Shown: one piece after another, positions 32,340-41,325 of the stretch
Numbering within the stretch: the stretch's first letter is position 1
Layout: each line of letters begins with the position of its first letter
DNA from: JBCCOW01 sp039025855
GTDB taxonomy: Bacteria > Planctomycetota > Phycisphaerae > Phycisphaerales > Phycisphaeraceae
Assembly (NCBI GenBank): GCA_039025855.1
Contig: JBCCNL010000019.1
Coordinates: 1 to 64,000, forward strand
Direction of reading: 5' to 3'
DNA: 64,000 nt
The notes under the pieces: generated by a model
Seen by the model: only the letters and a program-made list of their open reading frames with translations
Told to the model about the DNA's origin: nothing
Database searches by the model: none
Position numbers and translations under genes: made by a program

Positions 32340-34009
32340 GGCAGCACCTCCGCGGGTTGAGTCGTGGCCGAGGGTTCAACGGTTGCGGGGCCATCGAGAT
32401 TCGCGATGCCTTCGGGCCCGAGGACGGCTTCGATGTAGGCGGTGCGGTCGGCGATCTGGTCGCCGGCGTTGAAGGCGATCTCGTAGACCGCTTCGCTGCC
32501 GAAGCCGAGGAACAGGGCAATGGCGACAAGCAGGGCGACGCCGAGGTAAGCCGAGCGGTTGGTGGCCTTGACGTGCGAGGGCTGGCGGGCGACGGGTGCC
32601 TGGTCGGGGTTCCAGAAGCCGTAGCTCCAGATCTTGAGCATCGACAGGAGCGTGAGGGCACCGGTCAGCAGCCCGAGCACGGAGAGGACCCAGAGGTTGG
32701 ACCAGCCGGCCTGGATGATGACGATCTTGCCGCCGAAGCCCGAGAGTGGGGGGAACCCGACGAGGCTCATCGCGGCGATAAAGAACAGCACCGCGAGGAA
32801 CACGTCACGCTTGAGGAGGCCGCCGAGCTTGTCGAGGTCGTCGGTGCCGGCGTGCTTCTCCATGAGGCCGCAGCAGAGGAACAACGCGCACTTCACGATG
32901 ATGTTGTGGACCATGTGGAACACGCAGCCGCCGATGGCGAACGCCGCGATGGTCCGGCCGGTCACCTGCCCACCAAGCACCGCCCCACGGTCGACCCACA
33001 CCGCGACCGCGATGCCCGCCGCCATGTAGCCGACCTGACTGATGACGTGCACCGCGAGGATCTTTCTGACGCGGTGTTGCGAGACCGCGCCGAGCACGCC
33101 GAGGAACATTGTGACACCCGCGGTGACCGCGAGCACGACGGCGATGACGTCGCTGCTGCCGCCGGCCCCGTCGGACGCGAAGACGCCTGGGAAAAGCCGG
33201 ACGATCGTGTAGACCCCGACCTTGGTCAGGAGCCCCCCGAAGAGCCCGCCGATCGCGATCGGCAGGGTGTAGTAGGTGTCGGGCAGCCAGAACCAGAGCG
33301 GGAAGAACGCGCCCTTGACCGCGAAGACCAGCAGCAGCATGACGGATAACGCCGTGAACCCGGCCGGCAGTTCGCGGGTCGGGTCGGCCTCGATCTCGGC
33401 GATGATGCGGGCGAGGTCGGCCATGTTCAGCGTGCCGAACATCCCGTAGGTCATGCCCGCGGACATGAGCAGGATCGTGCCGGCGAGCACGTTGAGCAGG
33501 ACGTACTTGTAGGCCTGCCGGAGCTGGGCCTTGCCCGACCCGATGGTCAGCAGGGCGTAGCTGGCCATGAGCATGACCTCATAGCCGACGAAGAGGTTGA
33601 ACAGGTCGCCGGTCACGAACGAGAGGTTGACGCCGACGAGCAGGAACTGGAACAGCGGGTGGAAGTACCGGCGTTCGACGCCGGGGTCGAGGCTGGAGAA
33701 GCTGTGCAGGTAGGCGGCCAGCGCGGTGGCCATCGCCGCGGTGACGAGGATGCCCGAGAGGCTGTCGTAGATCAGGGCGATGCCGAACGGGGCCTTCCAG
33801 TCGCCCATCTCGGAGACGAGCACCGCCCCGTCATTCGCGGTCAGGTGGAGCAGCAGCCCGAGCGCGAGCCCGAGCGTGAGCAGGATGCTGGTGACGCCGA
33901 TCGCCCGGGACCAGAAGCGCGAGTTGATCACGACCAGCGACAGCAGCCCCGCGACCAGCGGGATGACGATGAGCAGCGCGACCCAGTCGTTCAGCGGTGG
34001 GAGGCTCAT
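32336..34009 (-). CDS. mrpD: Mrp antiporter subunit D
   Basis: A 557-residue, about 14-helix protein homologous to the antiporter-like subunits NuoM/NuoN of complex I. Start MSLPPLNDWVALLIV at 34009, sharing ATGA with the mrpC stop. Key features: NLFVGYEVMLMASYALL with the conserved Glu, the Lys-containing FAVKGAFFPLWFWLPDTY, and the broken-helix region FHMVHNIIVKCALFLCCGLM. The C-terminal segment after LKIWSYGFWNPDQ is longer than usual. It is a proton-translocating subunit. Confidence 0.95.
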   Translation of the reverse strand: MSLPPLNDWVALLIVIPLVAGLLSLVVINSRFWSRAIGVTSILLTLGLALGLLLHLTANDGAVLVSEMGDWKAPFGIALIYDSLSGILVTAAMATALAAYLHSFSSLDPGVERRYFHPLFQFLLVGVNLSFVTGDLFNLFVGYEVMLMASYALLTIGSGKAQLRQAYKYVLLNVLAGTILLMSAGMTYGMFGTLNMADLARIIAEIEADPTRELPAGFTALSVMLLLVFAVKGAFFPLWFWLPDTYYTLPIAIGGLFGGLLTKVGVYTIVRLFPGVFASDGAGGSSDVIAVVLAVTAGVTMFLGVLGAVSQHRVRKILAVHVISQVGYMAAGIAVAVWVDRGAVLGGQVTGRTIAAFAIGGCVFHMVHNIIVKCALFLCCGLMEKHAGTDDLDKLGGLLKRDVFLAVLFFIAAMSLVGFPPLSGFGGKIVIIQAGWSNLWVLSVLGLLTGALTLLSMLKIWSYGFWNPDQAPVARQPSHVKATNRSAYLGVALLVAIALFLGFGSEAVYEIAFNAGDQIADRTAYIEAVLGPEGIANLDGPATVEPSATTQPAEVLP

Positions 34010-34503
34010 GCGGGCTCTCCCTTCTCGGGGTCGTTGCCGCGGTCGGGTTGGGGGCCGTGCGTGGTGCGGTTCTCGTCGTCCTCGGACTGCACGGGCACGC
34101 TGGCCGGCCCGTCGTCTTCGTTGGGGTTCACCGCAAGCTCGTCGAGGTCGAGCGTGCCCTGCGAGCGTGCGGTCTTGACCAGCAGCGTGAGCAGGAACGC
34201 CATGACGCCGAAGCTGATCACGATGGCGGTGAGGATCAGGGCCTGCGGCAGCGGGTCGACGAGCAGGTCGAGCGGGGCCGCCTCGGGCTCGCCCTGCCCG
34301 AGGATGGGCGGGCGTTTGATGCTCTCGACCATGCCGTCGTCGCCGACGATCAGCGGGCTGCCGGACTGGGCGAGGATGCAGAGGTTGGCCGCGTGCCCGA
34401 GCAGGAACACGCCCATCGCGACGGACTTGAGCTCCTTGCTGAGCATGAGGTAGATGCTGGTGCCGAAGATGACCGCAACGCAGACGGAGATGACGAGGGT
34501 CAT
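34006..34503 (-). CDS. mrpC: Mrp antiporter subunit C
   Basis: A 165-residue, three-helix protein homologous to NuoK. Features: GTSIYLMLSKELKSVAMGVFLL, GHAANLCILAQSG, and DPLPQALILTAIVISFGVMA. An acidic hydrophilic tail of about 45 residues (ELAVNPNEDDGPASVPVQ onwards) extends beyond the usual end. It overlaps mrpB and mrpD by 4 bp each. Confidence 0.94.
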   Translation of the reverse strand: MTLVISVCVAVIFGTSIYLMLSKELKSVAMGVFLLGHAANLCILAQSGSPLIVGDDGMVESIKRPPILGQGEPEAAPLDLLVDPLPQALILTAIVISFGVMAFLLTLLVKTARSQGTLDLDELAVNPNEDDGPASVPVQSEDDENRTTHGPQPDRGNDPEKGEPA

Positions 34504-34994
34504 GCCGCACCCTCCTTACCACTGGCTTGGCTTAGGTCGGTGCCATCTTCCGGGGGGTGGGTGGGGTCGTCGAGGTCTTCGCACTCTTCGGAGAGCCTGG
34601 TGATCATGCCGACGGACACGCCGATGACGACGAAGACGACGCCGAGGTCGAAGACCAGGGCGGTAGCGAGGTGGACGGTCTCGCCGAAGAGCAGGGGGAC
34701 GTCGCCGGTCCATGACGTGAGCACGGGCAGGCCGAGCAGCATCGGGCCGAGGGCGGTGAGGGTGGCGAAGCCGAGCCCGAGGGTGACCAGGACACGGGGG
34801 TGGACGGGGATGATGTCCCAGAGCGAGCCGGGGCCGGCCGCCATGCGGTAGAGGGCCAGCGCGGTGGCGAGGATGAGGCCGCCGATGAATCCACCGCCGG
34901 GCTCGTTGTGGCCATTGATGGTCATGTATACGCCGAACAGCAGGGTGAGCGGGAACAGCAGCCGCATCGCGGTCCGCAGGAGCATGGAGCTCAT
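34500..34994 (-). CDS. mrpB: Mrp antiporter subunit B
   Basis: A 164-residue, four-helix protein starting MSSMLLRTAMRLLFPLTL at 34994, which shares ATGA with the mrpA stop. The family motif GHNEPGGGFIGGLILATAL and the later LLFGETVHLATALVFDLGVVFVVIG are clear. An earlier in-frame ATG at 35111 lies deep in mrpA and is not credible. The tail is acidic (EECEDLDDPTHPPEDG). Confidence 0.94.
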   Translation of the reverse strand: MSSMLLRTAMRLLFPLTLLFGVYMTINGHNEPGGGFIGGLILATALALYRMAAGPGSLWDIIPVHPRVLVTLGLGFATLTALGPMLLGLPVLTSWTGDVPLLFGETVHLATALVFDLGVVFVVIGVSVGMITRLSEECEDLDDPTHPPEDGTDLSQASGKEGAA

Positions 34995-37543
34995 GCTGCA
35001 CCCCCTTCCGCGATGTGCGGGTTGGCGTTCGGGCCTTCGCTCACCAGCGTGCGGTGCGGCCCGGGGTTGAGGTCGGGTCGGCCGCGCTTCCGCCTCGGCA
35101 GCATCGACCACACGCCGATCGCAGCGAGCCCGAGCACCGCGATCTCGCCGTAGGTGTCGAGGGCCCGGAAGTCGACGAGGATGACGTTGACGATGTTGTC
35201 GCCGCCGCCGCCACGGGTCGTGTCCAGCGCGGTGGGTTGCAGCTGGACCTTTTCACCGGCCGCGTTGTATTCGTAGTTACCGTAGCTGTGCTGCGCAAGG
35301 GTTTCGCCGACACGGAACTCTGGATCGGAGCTTGCGGCCGTGAGTGTCATCCAGCCGAACGCCAGCCCGACACTCGCCGCGATCGCAACCCTGCCAACCT
35401 TGCCAACGAGCGCCTGCTTAACGATCTTCTCCTTCGGCAGCAGCCGGAGCACGATGACGAACAGGATCACCGAGATGATCTCGAACATCAGCTGTGTCAG
35501 CGCGAGGTCCGGGGCCTGGTAGACGATGTAGATGCCGACCACGGAGAAGCCGGTCGCTCCGAGGAAGACCACGCGGATGATGCGGGCCTTGGTGAACGGG
35601 ATCGCCAGGGCGGTGAAGCAGGTGATCGCGCCGAGGAGGATACCGATGCCGTAGCCCGAGCCGGGGGTGAGGGCGACCATCTGCCGCATCGCGTCGTCCG
35701 GCAGGGCGGCCCAGCCGAACATGAGCAGGAAGAAGCCCAGGATGAAGAGCATGTAGTGCTTGAGGTTGCCGGTCTGCACAAGCCGGAAGACCTTGCCGCC
35801 GCCGGTGACCGACAGGAAGTAAGCCAGCGGGTAGATCTTGTCGTGGATGTCTTTGTGCTCGTGGCGGGCGAGCTTGCTGATACCGAGCAGCACACCGCCG
35901 CCCATCGCGAGGAACGACATACCCAGCGGCAGGCTCGGGTGCGTGATGGCGTACCAGATGCTCGGGACGCCCTTGTCGATCGAGAAGTAGTTCGCGTTGG
36001 TCTCGAACGGCAAAAACAGCACATCCCACAGCGGCGGGATCAGCCCGCCGAGGTACTGCAGAGAGACGATGAGCAGGCCGGGCAGCCAGATCATCGCGGC
36101 CATGACGCCGTGCTCATGGTGATGCTCATGGTGGTGGTCGTCGTGATTGTCGTGGCCGTGCGGCTCTGCCTTCATGCCGAAGCGCCAGCCCATGAGCGTC
36201 GTGAGCAGCCGAACGAAGATCGCGACGTTGCACATTGCGGTAGCCACCGTCATCGCCATCACGAGCCAGAGCCAGGGCGCTTCCTCCGCGGCGTGATACA
36301 CCGCGTAAAGGAACAGCTCTTTTGCTGGGAAGCTGATCGTGCCGGGGCCCGCCGCCAGCGCGTACCCGGCAAGCAGCATCGTGATGCAGATCGCCTTGTG
36401 TTTGTGGAACGCCCCGAACAGCTCGGGCAACTGCCGCGACGCGACGTGCCCGATCGCACCCGCCGCGATAAACAGCGGCGCTTTATAGAACGCATGGTTG
36501 GCGATCTGCGTGATGTCGTAGTCGATCGTCGGCGGACCCTTGTAGGTGTAGCCCGCCAGGCCGTACATCGTCATCAGCAGGCCGAGCTGCGAGACGGTCG
36601 TGTAAGCGAAGATGCGTTTGAGATCGTGCTGGTTGAGTGCGAGCACCCCGCCGATCAGCATCGTCACCGCCCCGAACGGCACGATGACCCCCGCCCACTG
36701 GTCCACCTCCATGAACGCGGGCATCAGCCGACCGGTCAGGAACACCCCCGCCTTGACCATCGTCGCCGAGTGCAGGAACGCCGAGACCGGCGTCGGCGCC
36801 GCCATCGCCCCGGGCAGCCAGTAGTGGGCCGGCCACTGCGCCGACTTCGCCGCCGCTCCGATGAACATCAGCACGAACGCCCACAACACGCCGCTGCTGT
36901 TCCAATCAATCGACCCCGCGCCCTCGAGCATCGTGCTCCACCGCCACACCCCGGTCGTGTCCCCGAACAGCAGGATCCCGCCCAGCAGACCCAGCCCGCC
37001 CAGCCCCGTCGTAAAGAACGCCTGCATGCCCAGCTTCACCGCATGCTTGTTGTAACGGTCCCACCCGATCAGGAAGAACGAGCTAATGCTCGTCATCTCC
37101 CAGAACAGCAGCGTCAGCAGCGTGTAGTCGGCCAGCACCAGCCCGACCATGGCCGTCATGAAGAAGCCCAGCAGCGGGTAGAACCGGGCCAGGTCTTCCT
37201 TCGACGTCGGGCCTTCCTTCCCGAAGTAGCCCCGGGCGTACAGCACAATCATCGCCCCGATCCCCGAGACCAGCAGCCCGAAGAATGCGCCTAACCCGTC
37301 GGTCAGGAACGCCAGGTTGATGTTCAGCGACGGCAGCCAGCCGACCTCGCCGTTCGGCGTGCGGTCCAGCCCACCCACCGAGAGCGACGCGAGGATGCAG
37401 AAGAACGCCGTGACGGGCCCGCACAGCGCAACCGCGACCCGCAGCGCCACCGCCGACTTGGGCAGCCATATCGTCGCGACCCCCGCCGTCACCGGCGCGA
37501 GGACCGCAATCAAGACCAACCAGACTGACGCGTGCTCAGGCAT
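34991..37543 (-). CDS. mrpA: Mrp antiporter subunit A
   Basis: The 850-residue largest subunit, with about 20 helices: a NuoL-like antiporter part (ARFYPLLGFFMTAMVG, LLFWEMTSISSFFLIGWD with the conserved Glu, AAKSAQWPAHYWLPGAM with the Lys, HDLKRIFAYTTVSQLGLLM) and a C-terminal MrpB-like/NuoJ-like part (YIVYQAPDLALTQLMFEIISV). A cytoplasmic or periplasmic loop near residues 455-475 is unusually His/Asp-rich (HGHDNHDDHHHEHHHEHG) and could bind metal. It is first gene of the operon; divergent from the HIT gene over 180 bp where the promoter should lie. Mrp systems serve pH and sodium homeostasis. Confidence 0.95.
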   Translation of the reverse strand: MPEHASVWLVLIAVLAPVTAGVATIWLPKSAVALRVAVALCGPVTAFFCILASLSVGGLDRTPNGEVGWLPSLNINLAFLTDGLGAFFGLLVSGIGAMIVLYARGYFGKEGPTSKEDLARFYPLLGFFMTAMVGLVLADYTLLTLLFWEMTSISSFFLIGWDRYNKHAVKLGMQAFFTTGLGGLGLLGGILLFGDTTGVWRWSTMLEGAGSIDWNSSGVLWAFVLMFIGAAAKSAQWPAHYWLPGAMAAPTPVSAFLHSATMVKAGVFLTGRLMPAFMEVDQWAGVIVPFGAVTMLIGGVLALNQHDLKRIFAYTTVSQLGLLMTMYGLAGYTYKGPPTIDYDITQIANHAFYKAPLFIAAGAIGHVASRQLPELFGAFHKHKAICITMLLAGYALAAGPGTISFPAKELFLYAVYHAAEEAPWLWLVMAMTVATAMCNVAIFVRLLTTLMGWRFGMKAEPHGHDNHDDHHHEHHHEHGVMAAMIWLPGLLIVSLQYLGGLIPPLWDVLFLPFETNANYFSIDKGVPSIWYAITHPSLPLGMSFLAMGGGVLLGISKLARHEHKDIHDKIYPLAYFLSVTGGGKVFRLVQTGNLKHYMLFILGFFLLMFGWAALPDDAMRQMVALTPGSGYGIGILLGAITCFTALAIPFTKARIIRVVFLGATGFSVVGIYIVYQAPDLALTQLMFEIISVILFVIVLRLLPKEKIVKQALVGKVGRVAIAASVGLAFGWMTLTAASSDPEFRVGETLAQHSYGNYEYNAAGEKVQLQPTALDTTRGGGGDNIVNVILVDFRALDTYGEIAVLGLAAIGVWSMLPRRKRGRPDLNPGPHRTLVSEGPNANPHIAEGGAA

Positions 37544-37723
37544 GGGCGTGGATCAAACCGTCCCCGTCGGCAACATCACCGACACCCCCACCACCCCCGC
37601 AAACACCCCTCCGAGTACTGAGGCCATCGGTCCGCAAACGAGTCCGACTCAAGTTATCCCTCCCCACCCGCCCAAAGTCTTGCCGAGTCCACCCCGCCAC
37701 TCGGCGCTCGCTACGCTTGCCCT

Positions 37724-38281
37724 ATGCCCGACTCCCCGCAAAACCTTTGGGCCCCCTGGCGGATGGCCTACCTCGAAAACCTCTCCGAGCCCGGCCCCGA
37801 CCCCGAAGCTCCGCCCCCCCTCGAACGCGGCAACGGCTGCTTCCTCTGCGACGCCGCACGAGACGACCTCACCGACCAGGAAGCCCACGACCGCCTCGTC
37901 CTCCGCCGATTCCCCAGCACCGTCCTCCTGCTTAACCGCTACCCCTACGCCAACGGCCACCTGCTGATCGCGCCCCACCAACACGCCGCCGAGCTCTCCG
38001 AACTCACCCCGCAGTGCCGGGCCGAACTGATGGAGACCGCCGAACTCGCGACCCGCCTGCTCAAGGCCGCCTGCCACTGCCAGGGCGTCAACCTCGGGCT
38101 CAACCTCGGCCGTGCCGCCGGTGCCGGCGTCCCGGGCCACCTCCACCTCCACGCCGTGCCCCGCTGGAACGGCGACACCAACTTCATGCAGACCATCCCC
38201 GGCGTCCGTGTCATCCCTCAGGCACTCGAACAATCCCACACCCGCCTCCGCGAAACGCTGTCATCGATGGACGATGTGTAG
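37724..38281 (+). CDS. HIT-family nucleotide hydrolase/transferase
   Basis: A 185-residue protein with the histidine-triad motif HLHLHAVPRW preceded by Gly-rich AAGAGVPGHL, and the N-terminal zinc-type start NGCFLC. The strand LLLNRYPYANGHLLIAPHQH is typical of the Ap4A phosphorylase/hydrolase-like HIT branch found across Planctomycetota and actinobacteria (start NLWAPWRMAYLE). It probably acts on dinucleoside polyphosphates or AMP conjugates in the cytoplasm. It is transcribed away from the Mrp operon and ends just before a convergent PilZ gene. Confidence 0.92.
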   Translation: MPDSPQNLWAPWRMAYLENLSEPGPDPEAPPPLERGNGCFLCDAARDDLTDQEAHDRLVLRRFPSTVLLLNRYPYANGHLLIAPHQHAAELSELTPQCRAELMETAELATRLLKAACHCQGVNLGLNLGRAAGAGVPGHLHLHAVPRWNGDTNFMQTIPGVRVIPQALEQSHTRLRETLSSMDDV

Positions 38282-38303
38282 CGGATGACGCGAAGCGTCC
38301 CGC

Positions 38304-38672
38304 TTAACCCGCGAGCCGCCCCACCGTCTCGTCCAAACGGATCCCGACCCGCCACTGCGACCCGTCCCGCCAGCAGTTCACGACCTGCCCGCCCATCGCG
38401 AACCCCGCCTCATACCCGTGCGGTGGGAAGAACACGCTTAGCCGAGTACCCTTCTGAATCTCCTGATCGCAGCGCCCGCCGAGCCCGTTGGCCGAGCCAT
38501 CGACCAGCGTCAGCGAGCAGATCCGCTTCAGGCCGCCGCCGTCTTTGCTCGGCTCCATCAACGCCGTCACCCGCCCATTCATCTTCCGACGCGGGGCGGA
38601 CCGCCGCTCGAAGAAATAGCTGTCCGTTGGGTTCGAATCCGGGTCCACGTAGCGGAGTGAGGCTGCCGACAT
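38304..38672 (-). CDS. PilZ-domain protein, probable c-di-GMP receptor
   Basis: A 122-residue single-domain protein. The c-di-GMP binding signatures are both present: an Arg-rich RRSAPRRKMNGR (RxxxR type) and LVDGSANGLGG (DxSxxG), followed by the strand KGTRLSVFFPP and the closing WRVGIRLDE. No other domain is fused, so it probably acts as a small adaptor. The diguanylate cyclase at 22593 could be one source of its ligand; that link is inferred. GGAG in the leader (AAAGGAGCACGCGAC before ATG 38672) is a good ribosome site. Confidence 0.85.
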   Translation of the reverse strand: MSAASLRYVDPDSNPTDSYFFERRSAPRRKMNGRVTALMEPSKDGGGLKRICSLTLVDGSANGLGGRCDQEIQKGTRLSVFFPPHGYEAGFAMGGQVVNCWRDGSQWRVGIRLDETVGRLAG

Positions 38673-38780
38673 GTCGCGTGCTCCTTTGAAGTGAGTCCCC
38701 CGTCTTGGGACGCATCGTCGCGACAGCCCCTATGGTTAACCGCTACCGATCGAACAACCCCAAAAACCCGCACAATCCCC

Positions 38781-40385
38781 GTGACCGACCCCGCCCAACC
38801 TCCCACTACACCCGATAACTCCACGCCCCCGACCGGCTTCGTCTCTCTCGTCGGCGCAGGCCCCGGCGACCCCGGCCTCCTCACCGTCCTCGGTCAGCAA
38901 CGCCTCCAGCACGCCACCGCCGTCGTCTTCGACGCCCTGGCCAACCCCGTCCTCATGGACCTCGCGCCGCCCGATGCCGAACGCATCGATGTCGGCAAGC
39001 GGGCCAAGCTCCACAAGGTCAAACAGCCCGACACGAATCAACTCTTGGTCGACCTCGCCAAGCAGGGCCACCGCGTCGTCCGGCTCAAGGGCGGCGACCC
39101 CTACCTCTACGGCAGGGGCGCCGAAGAGGCCGCGTTCTGTGCAAAGCAAGGCGTCCCCTGTGAGGTCGTCCCTGGCGTCACCGCCGGCATCGCCGCCCCC
39201 GCTTACGCCGGCATCCCCGTCACCCACCGACACCTCGCCTCCACCCTTACCTTCGTCACCGGTCACGAAGACCCCTCTAAAGACCAGACCGCCATCGACT
39301 ACCCCGCACTCGCCGCGCTCATCGCCGTTGGCGGCACCGCCTGCTTCTACATGGGTGTCACCCGCCTGCAAGCCATCTGCGACACCCTCGTGGCCCACGA
39401 CCTGCCCGACACCACGCCCGCCGCCATCGTCCAGTGGGGCACCCTCCCCAAACAACGCCACGTGGTCGGCACCCTCAACACCCTCCCCGACAAGACCACC
39501 GCAGCCGGCATCAAGGCCCCCGCCATTATCGTCGTCGGCCCTGTCTGCGCGATCGACGAGCCCGGCCTCGACTTCTTCTTCAACCCCGAAACCAAACCAC
39601 TGTTCGGCAAGCGCGTGCTCATCACCCGCACCCGCCAGCAGGCCAGCACCCTCCGAGACGCCCTGGCTGACCTCGGAGCCGAAGTCCTCGAAGCGCCGAC
39701 CATCGAGGTCCATCCGCCCGAGAGCTACGACGAAGTCGATCAGCAACTGCTTGCACTGGATCAAACGGACTGGCTTGTGCTCACGTCCGCCAACGCGGTC
39801 AGCGTGCTCGCCGATCGCCTTGACGCGATGAACCTCGACGCCCGCGCCCTGGCCGGCACGAAGCTCGCCGCCGTTGGCCAGTCCACCGCCGACGCGCTTC
39901 ACCAACGCCTCGCGGTCCGCCCCGACTTCATCCCCAACCGTCCCAACGCCGCCGCCCTCGCCGAAGAGCTCGCCGACCACGCCGACCTGCTTGGGCTCCA
40001 CATGCTCCTGCTCCGCGCCGACATCGCCGCCGACCCGATTGTCGACGCCCTCTCCGCCGCCGGTGCCCGTGTGTCCGCCGTCACCGCCTACCACACCCGG
40101 CCCGTCGCCGAGCTACCCGAGCCTGTCCGCCAGGCCTTCGAGGACGCCACTCTCGACGCCGTGACCTTCACCAGCTCCTCCACCGCCCGCAATCTTCACG
40201 CCCTGCTCGGTGACAAGGCCATTGACCTGCTTAGCCCACCGCTGCTCCTGTCGATCGGCCTGATGACCAGCCAGACGCTGCGTGATCTGGGCAGCCCACC
40301 CGACGCCGAGGCCGAGCAACCCAGCCCCGTGGCCCTAGCTCAGGCCCTGGCCGACCGCTTCCGGACGACCCCCGCTTCGCCATAG
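38781..40385 (+). CDS. cobA-hemD: Uroporphyrinogen-III C-methyltransferase/uroporphyrinogen-III synthase fusion
   Basis: 534 residues from the GTG at 38781. The first domain (about 18-265) is the SAM-dependent SUMT: FVSLVGAGPGDPGLLTVLG, VVRLKGGDPYLYGRGAEEA, VVPGVTAGIAAPAYAGIPVTHR, TACFYMGVTRL. The second (about 280-530) is HemD, uroporphyrinogen-III synthase: LITRTRQQASTLRDALADLGAEVLEAPTIEV, LVLTSANAVSVL, VTFTSSSTARNL. Together they form the ring and methylate it to precorrin-2, the branch to siroheme and cobalamin. An earlier GTG at 38691 would add a non-conserved leader. The siroheme reductase at 54369 is a plausible user. hemC is not nearby. Confidence 0.94.
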   Translation: MTDPAQPPTTPDNSTPPTGFVSLVGAGPGDPGLLTVLGQQRLQHATAVVFDALANPVLMDLAPPDAERIDVGKRAKLHKVKQPDTNQLLVDLAKQGHRVVRLKGGDPYLYGRGAEEAAFCAKQGVPCEVVPGVTAGIAAPAYAGIPVTHRHLASTLTFVTGHEDPSKDQTAIDYPALAALIAVGGTACFYMGVTRLQAICDTLVAHDLPDTTPAAIVQWGTLPKQRHVVGTLNTLPDKTTAAGIKAPAIIVVGPVCAIDEPGLDFFFNPETKPLFGKRVLITRTRQQASTLRDALADLGAEVLEAPTIEVHPPESYDEVDQQLLALDQTDWLVLTSANAVSVLADRLDAMNLDARALAGTKLAAVGQSTADALHQRLAVRPDFIPNRPNAAALAEELADHADLLGLHMLLLRADIAADPIVDALSAAGARVSAVTAYHTRPVAELPEPVRQAFEDATLDAVTFTSSSTARNLHALLGDKAIDLLSPPLLLSIGLMTSQTLRDLGSPPDAEAEQPSPVALAQALADRFRTTPASP

Positions 40386-40534
40386 GCCCTGTGTCGGCCC
40401 GCCGAAACCCGCACCCCGCGTTTGCCGCCCCGTGAGCGGCTCGTTAGGCTACCTAGCCCGTTTTTACGGCTCGTACGCGGGCTCGTCCGCTTGCCCCGCC
40501 TATTCCCACCTATCCCCCCTCTCTGGAGAACCCC

Positions 40535-40714
40535 ATGCTCGAGACCTACGAACAGCTCAAATCCCTCATCGCCGCGGTCGAAGACGATGTCCGCAAGTCC
40601 GCGGGCGGCAACCGCGCCGCCGGCACCCGTGTCCGCAAGGCCATGCAGGACGTCAAGAACACCGCCCAGGAGCTCCGCAAGCAGGTCCTCGAGAGCCGTA
40701 ACGACGAGTCCTGA
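40535..40714 (+). CDS. Histone H1-like protein of the Hc1 family
   Basis: A 59-residue gene shorter than most gene-finder cut-offs. GGAG at 40525 precedes the ATG. The sequence matches the N-terminal domain of chlamydial Hc1 in spacing and character: LIAAVEDDVRKSAGGNRAAG followed by TRVRKAMQDVKNTAQELRKQ, with the GN(K/R)AA core. The Lys/Ala-rich tail of chlamydial Hc1 is missing; the chain ends acidic (SRNDES). It probably binds DNA or RNA as a small helical protein. It is flanked by short spacers from cobA-hemD and the FabZ-like gene. Confidence 0.82.
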   Translation: MLETYEQLKSLIAAVEDDVRKSAGGNRAAGTRVRKAMQDVKNTAQELRKQVLESRNDES

Positions 40715-40803
40715 TCGTCGGCCCGCCCGGCCGTCAGGCCCACACCCCGATAGCCCCGTAGGCCCCGCCCGCATCGCCCCCGCTGCGGCGTGCTTCCCTT
40801 GAT

Positions 40804-41286
40804 ATGGCCCCCTCCGCGCTGCTGTTTGATATCTCCGACGCCCGCTTCGATCCGCCCCTGCTCACCACCGAGCAGATCGAGGCCATCAATCCGCACCGCG
40901 GCAACATGCGCCTGCTCGATGGGGTCGCCCTCGAGAGCGACGACCGCACCGACCTCGTCGCGTTCAAGGAAGTCGGCGACGACGAGTTCTGGTGTGACGG
41001 TCACATCCCCGGGCGACCCATCTTCCCCGGCGTCCTCATGATCGAGACCGCCGCCCAGTGCGCCTCGCTCCAGGCCCTCCGTATCCTCACCAAAGACGAC
41101 CTCGGGTTCATCGGGTTCGTCGGCGTCAACAACGTCAAGTTCCGCGGACAGGTCACCCCGGGCGACCGCCTCGTCATGCTCTCCCGAATGACCGAAGCCA
41201 AGAAACGCCGCTGCAAAACCCTTGCCCAAGGCCTCGTCAACGGCCAGATCGTCTTCCAGGGCGAGATCACCGGCATGCCCATCTAA
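40804..41286 (+). CDS. FabZ-like 3-hydroxyacyl-ACP dehydratase
   Basis: A 160-residue hot-dog-fold protein. The catalytic His is in DGHIPGRPIFPGVLMIE, where the Glu-bearing MIETAAQ helix follows; canonical FabZ has HFPGxPxxPGV. The strand FIGFVGVNNVKFRGQVTPGD is also typical. The N-terminal part (PPLLTTEQIEAINPHRGNMRLLDG) differs a little from standard FabZ, so it may be a paralogue rather than the main dehydratase of fatty acid synthesis. It ends 39 bp before the first Gfo/Idh/MocA gene, possibly co-transcribed. Confidence 0.88.
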   Translation: MAPSALLFDISDARFDPPLLTTEQIEAINPHRGNMRLLDGVALESDDRTDLVAFKEVGDDEFWCDGHIPGRPIFPGVLMIETAAQCASLQALRILTKDDLGFIGFVGVNNVKFRGQVTPGDRLVMLSRMTEAKKRRCKTLAQGLVNGQIVFQGEITGMPI

Positions 41287-41325
41287 CCCCCACCCTCTAC
41301 CCCCCAGCTTCCCGGGAACCCGCCC

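Noticed and set aside
34995..35111. Upstream ATG of mrpB at 35111
   Set aside because: It lies inside mrpA and encodes a non-conserved leader; the ATGA-coupled start at 34994 fits the family.
35015..37294. A 759-codon open frame on the plus strand
   Set aside because: It is antisense to mrpA; the product is Arg/Glu/Gln-rich and featureless, and mrpA is unmistakable.
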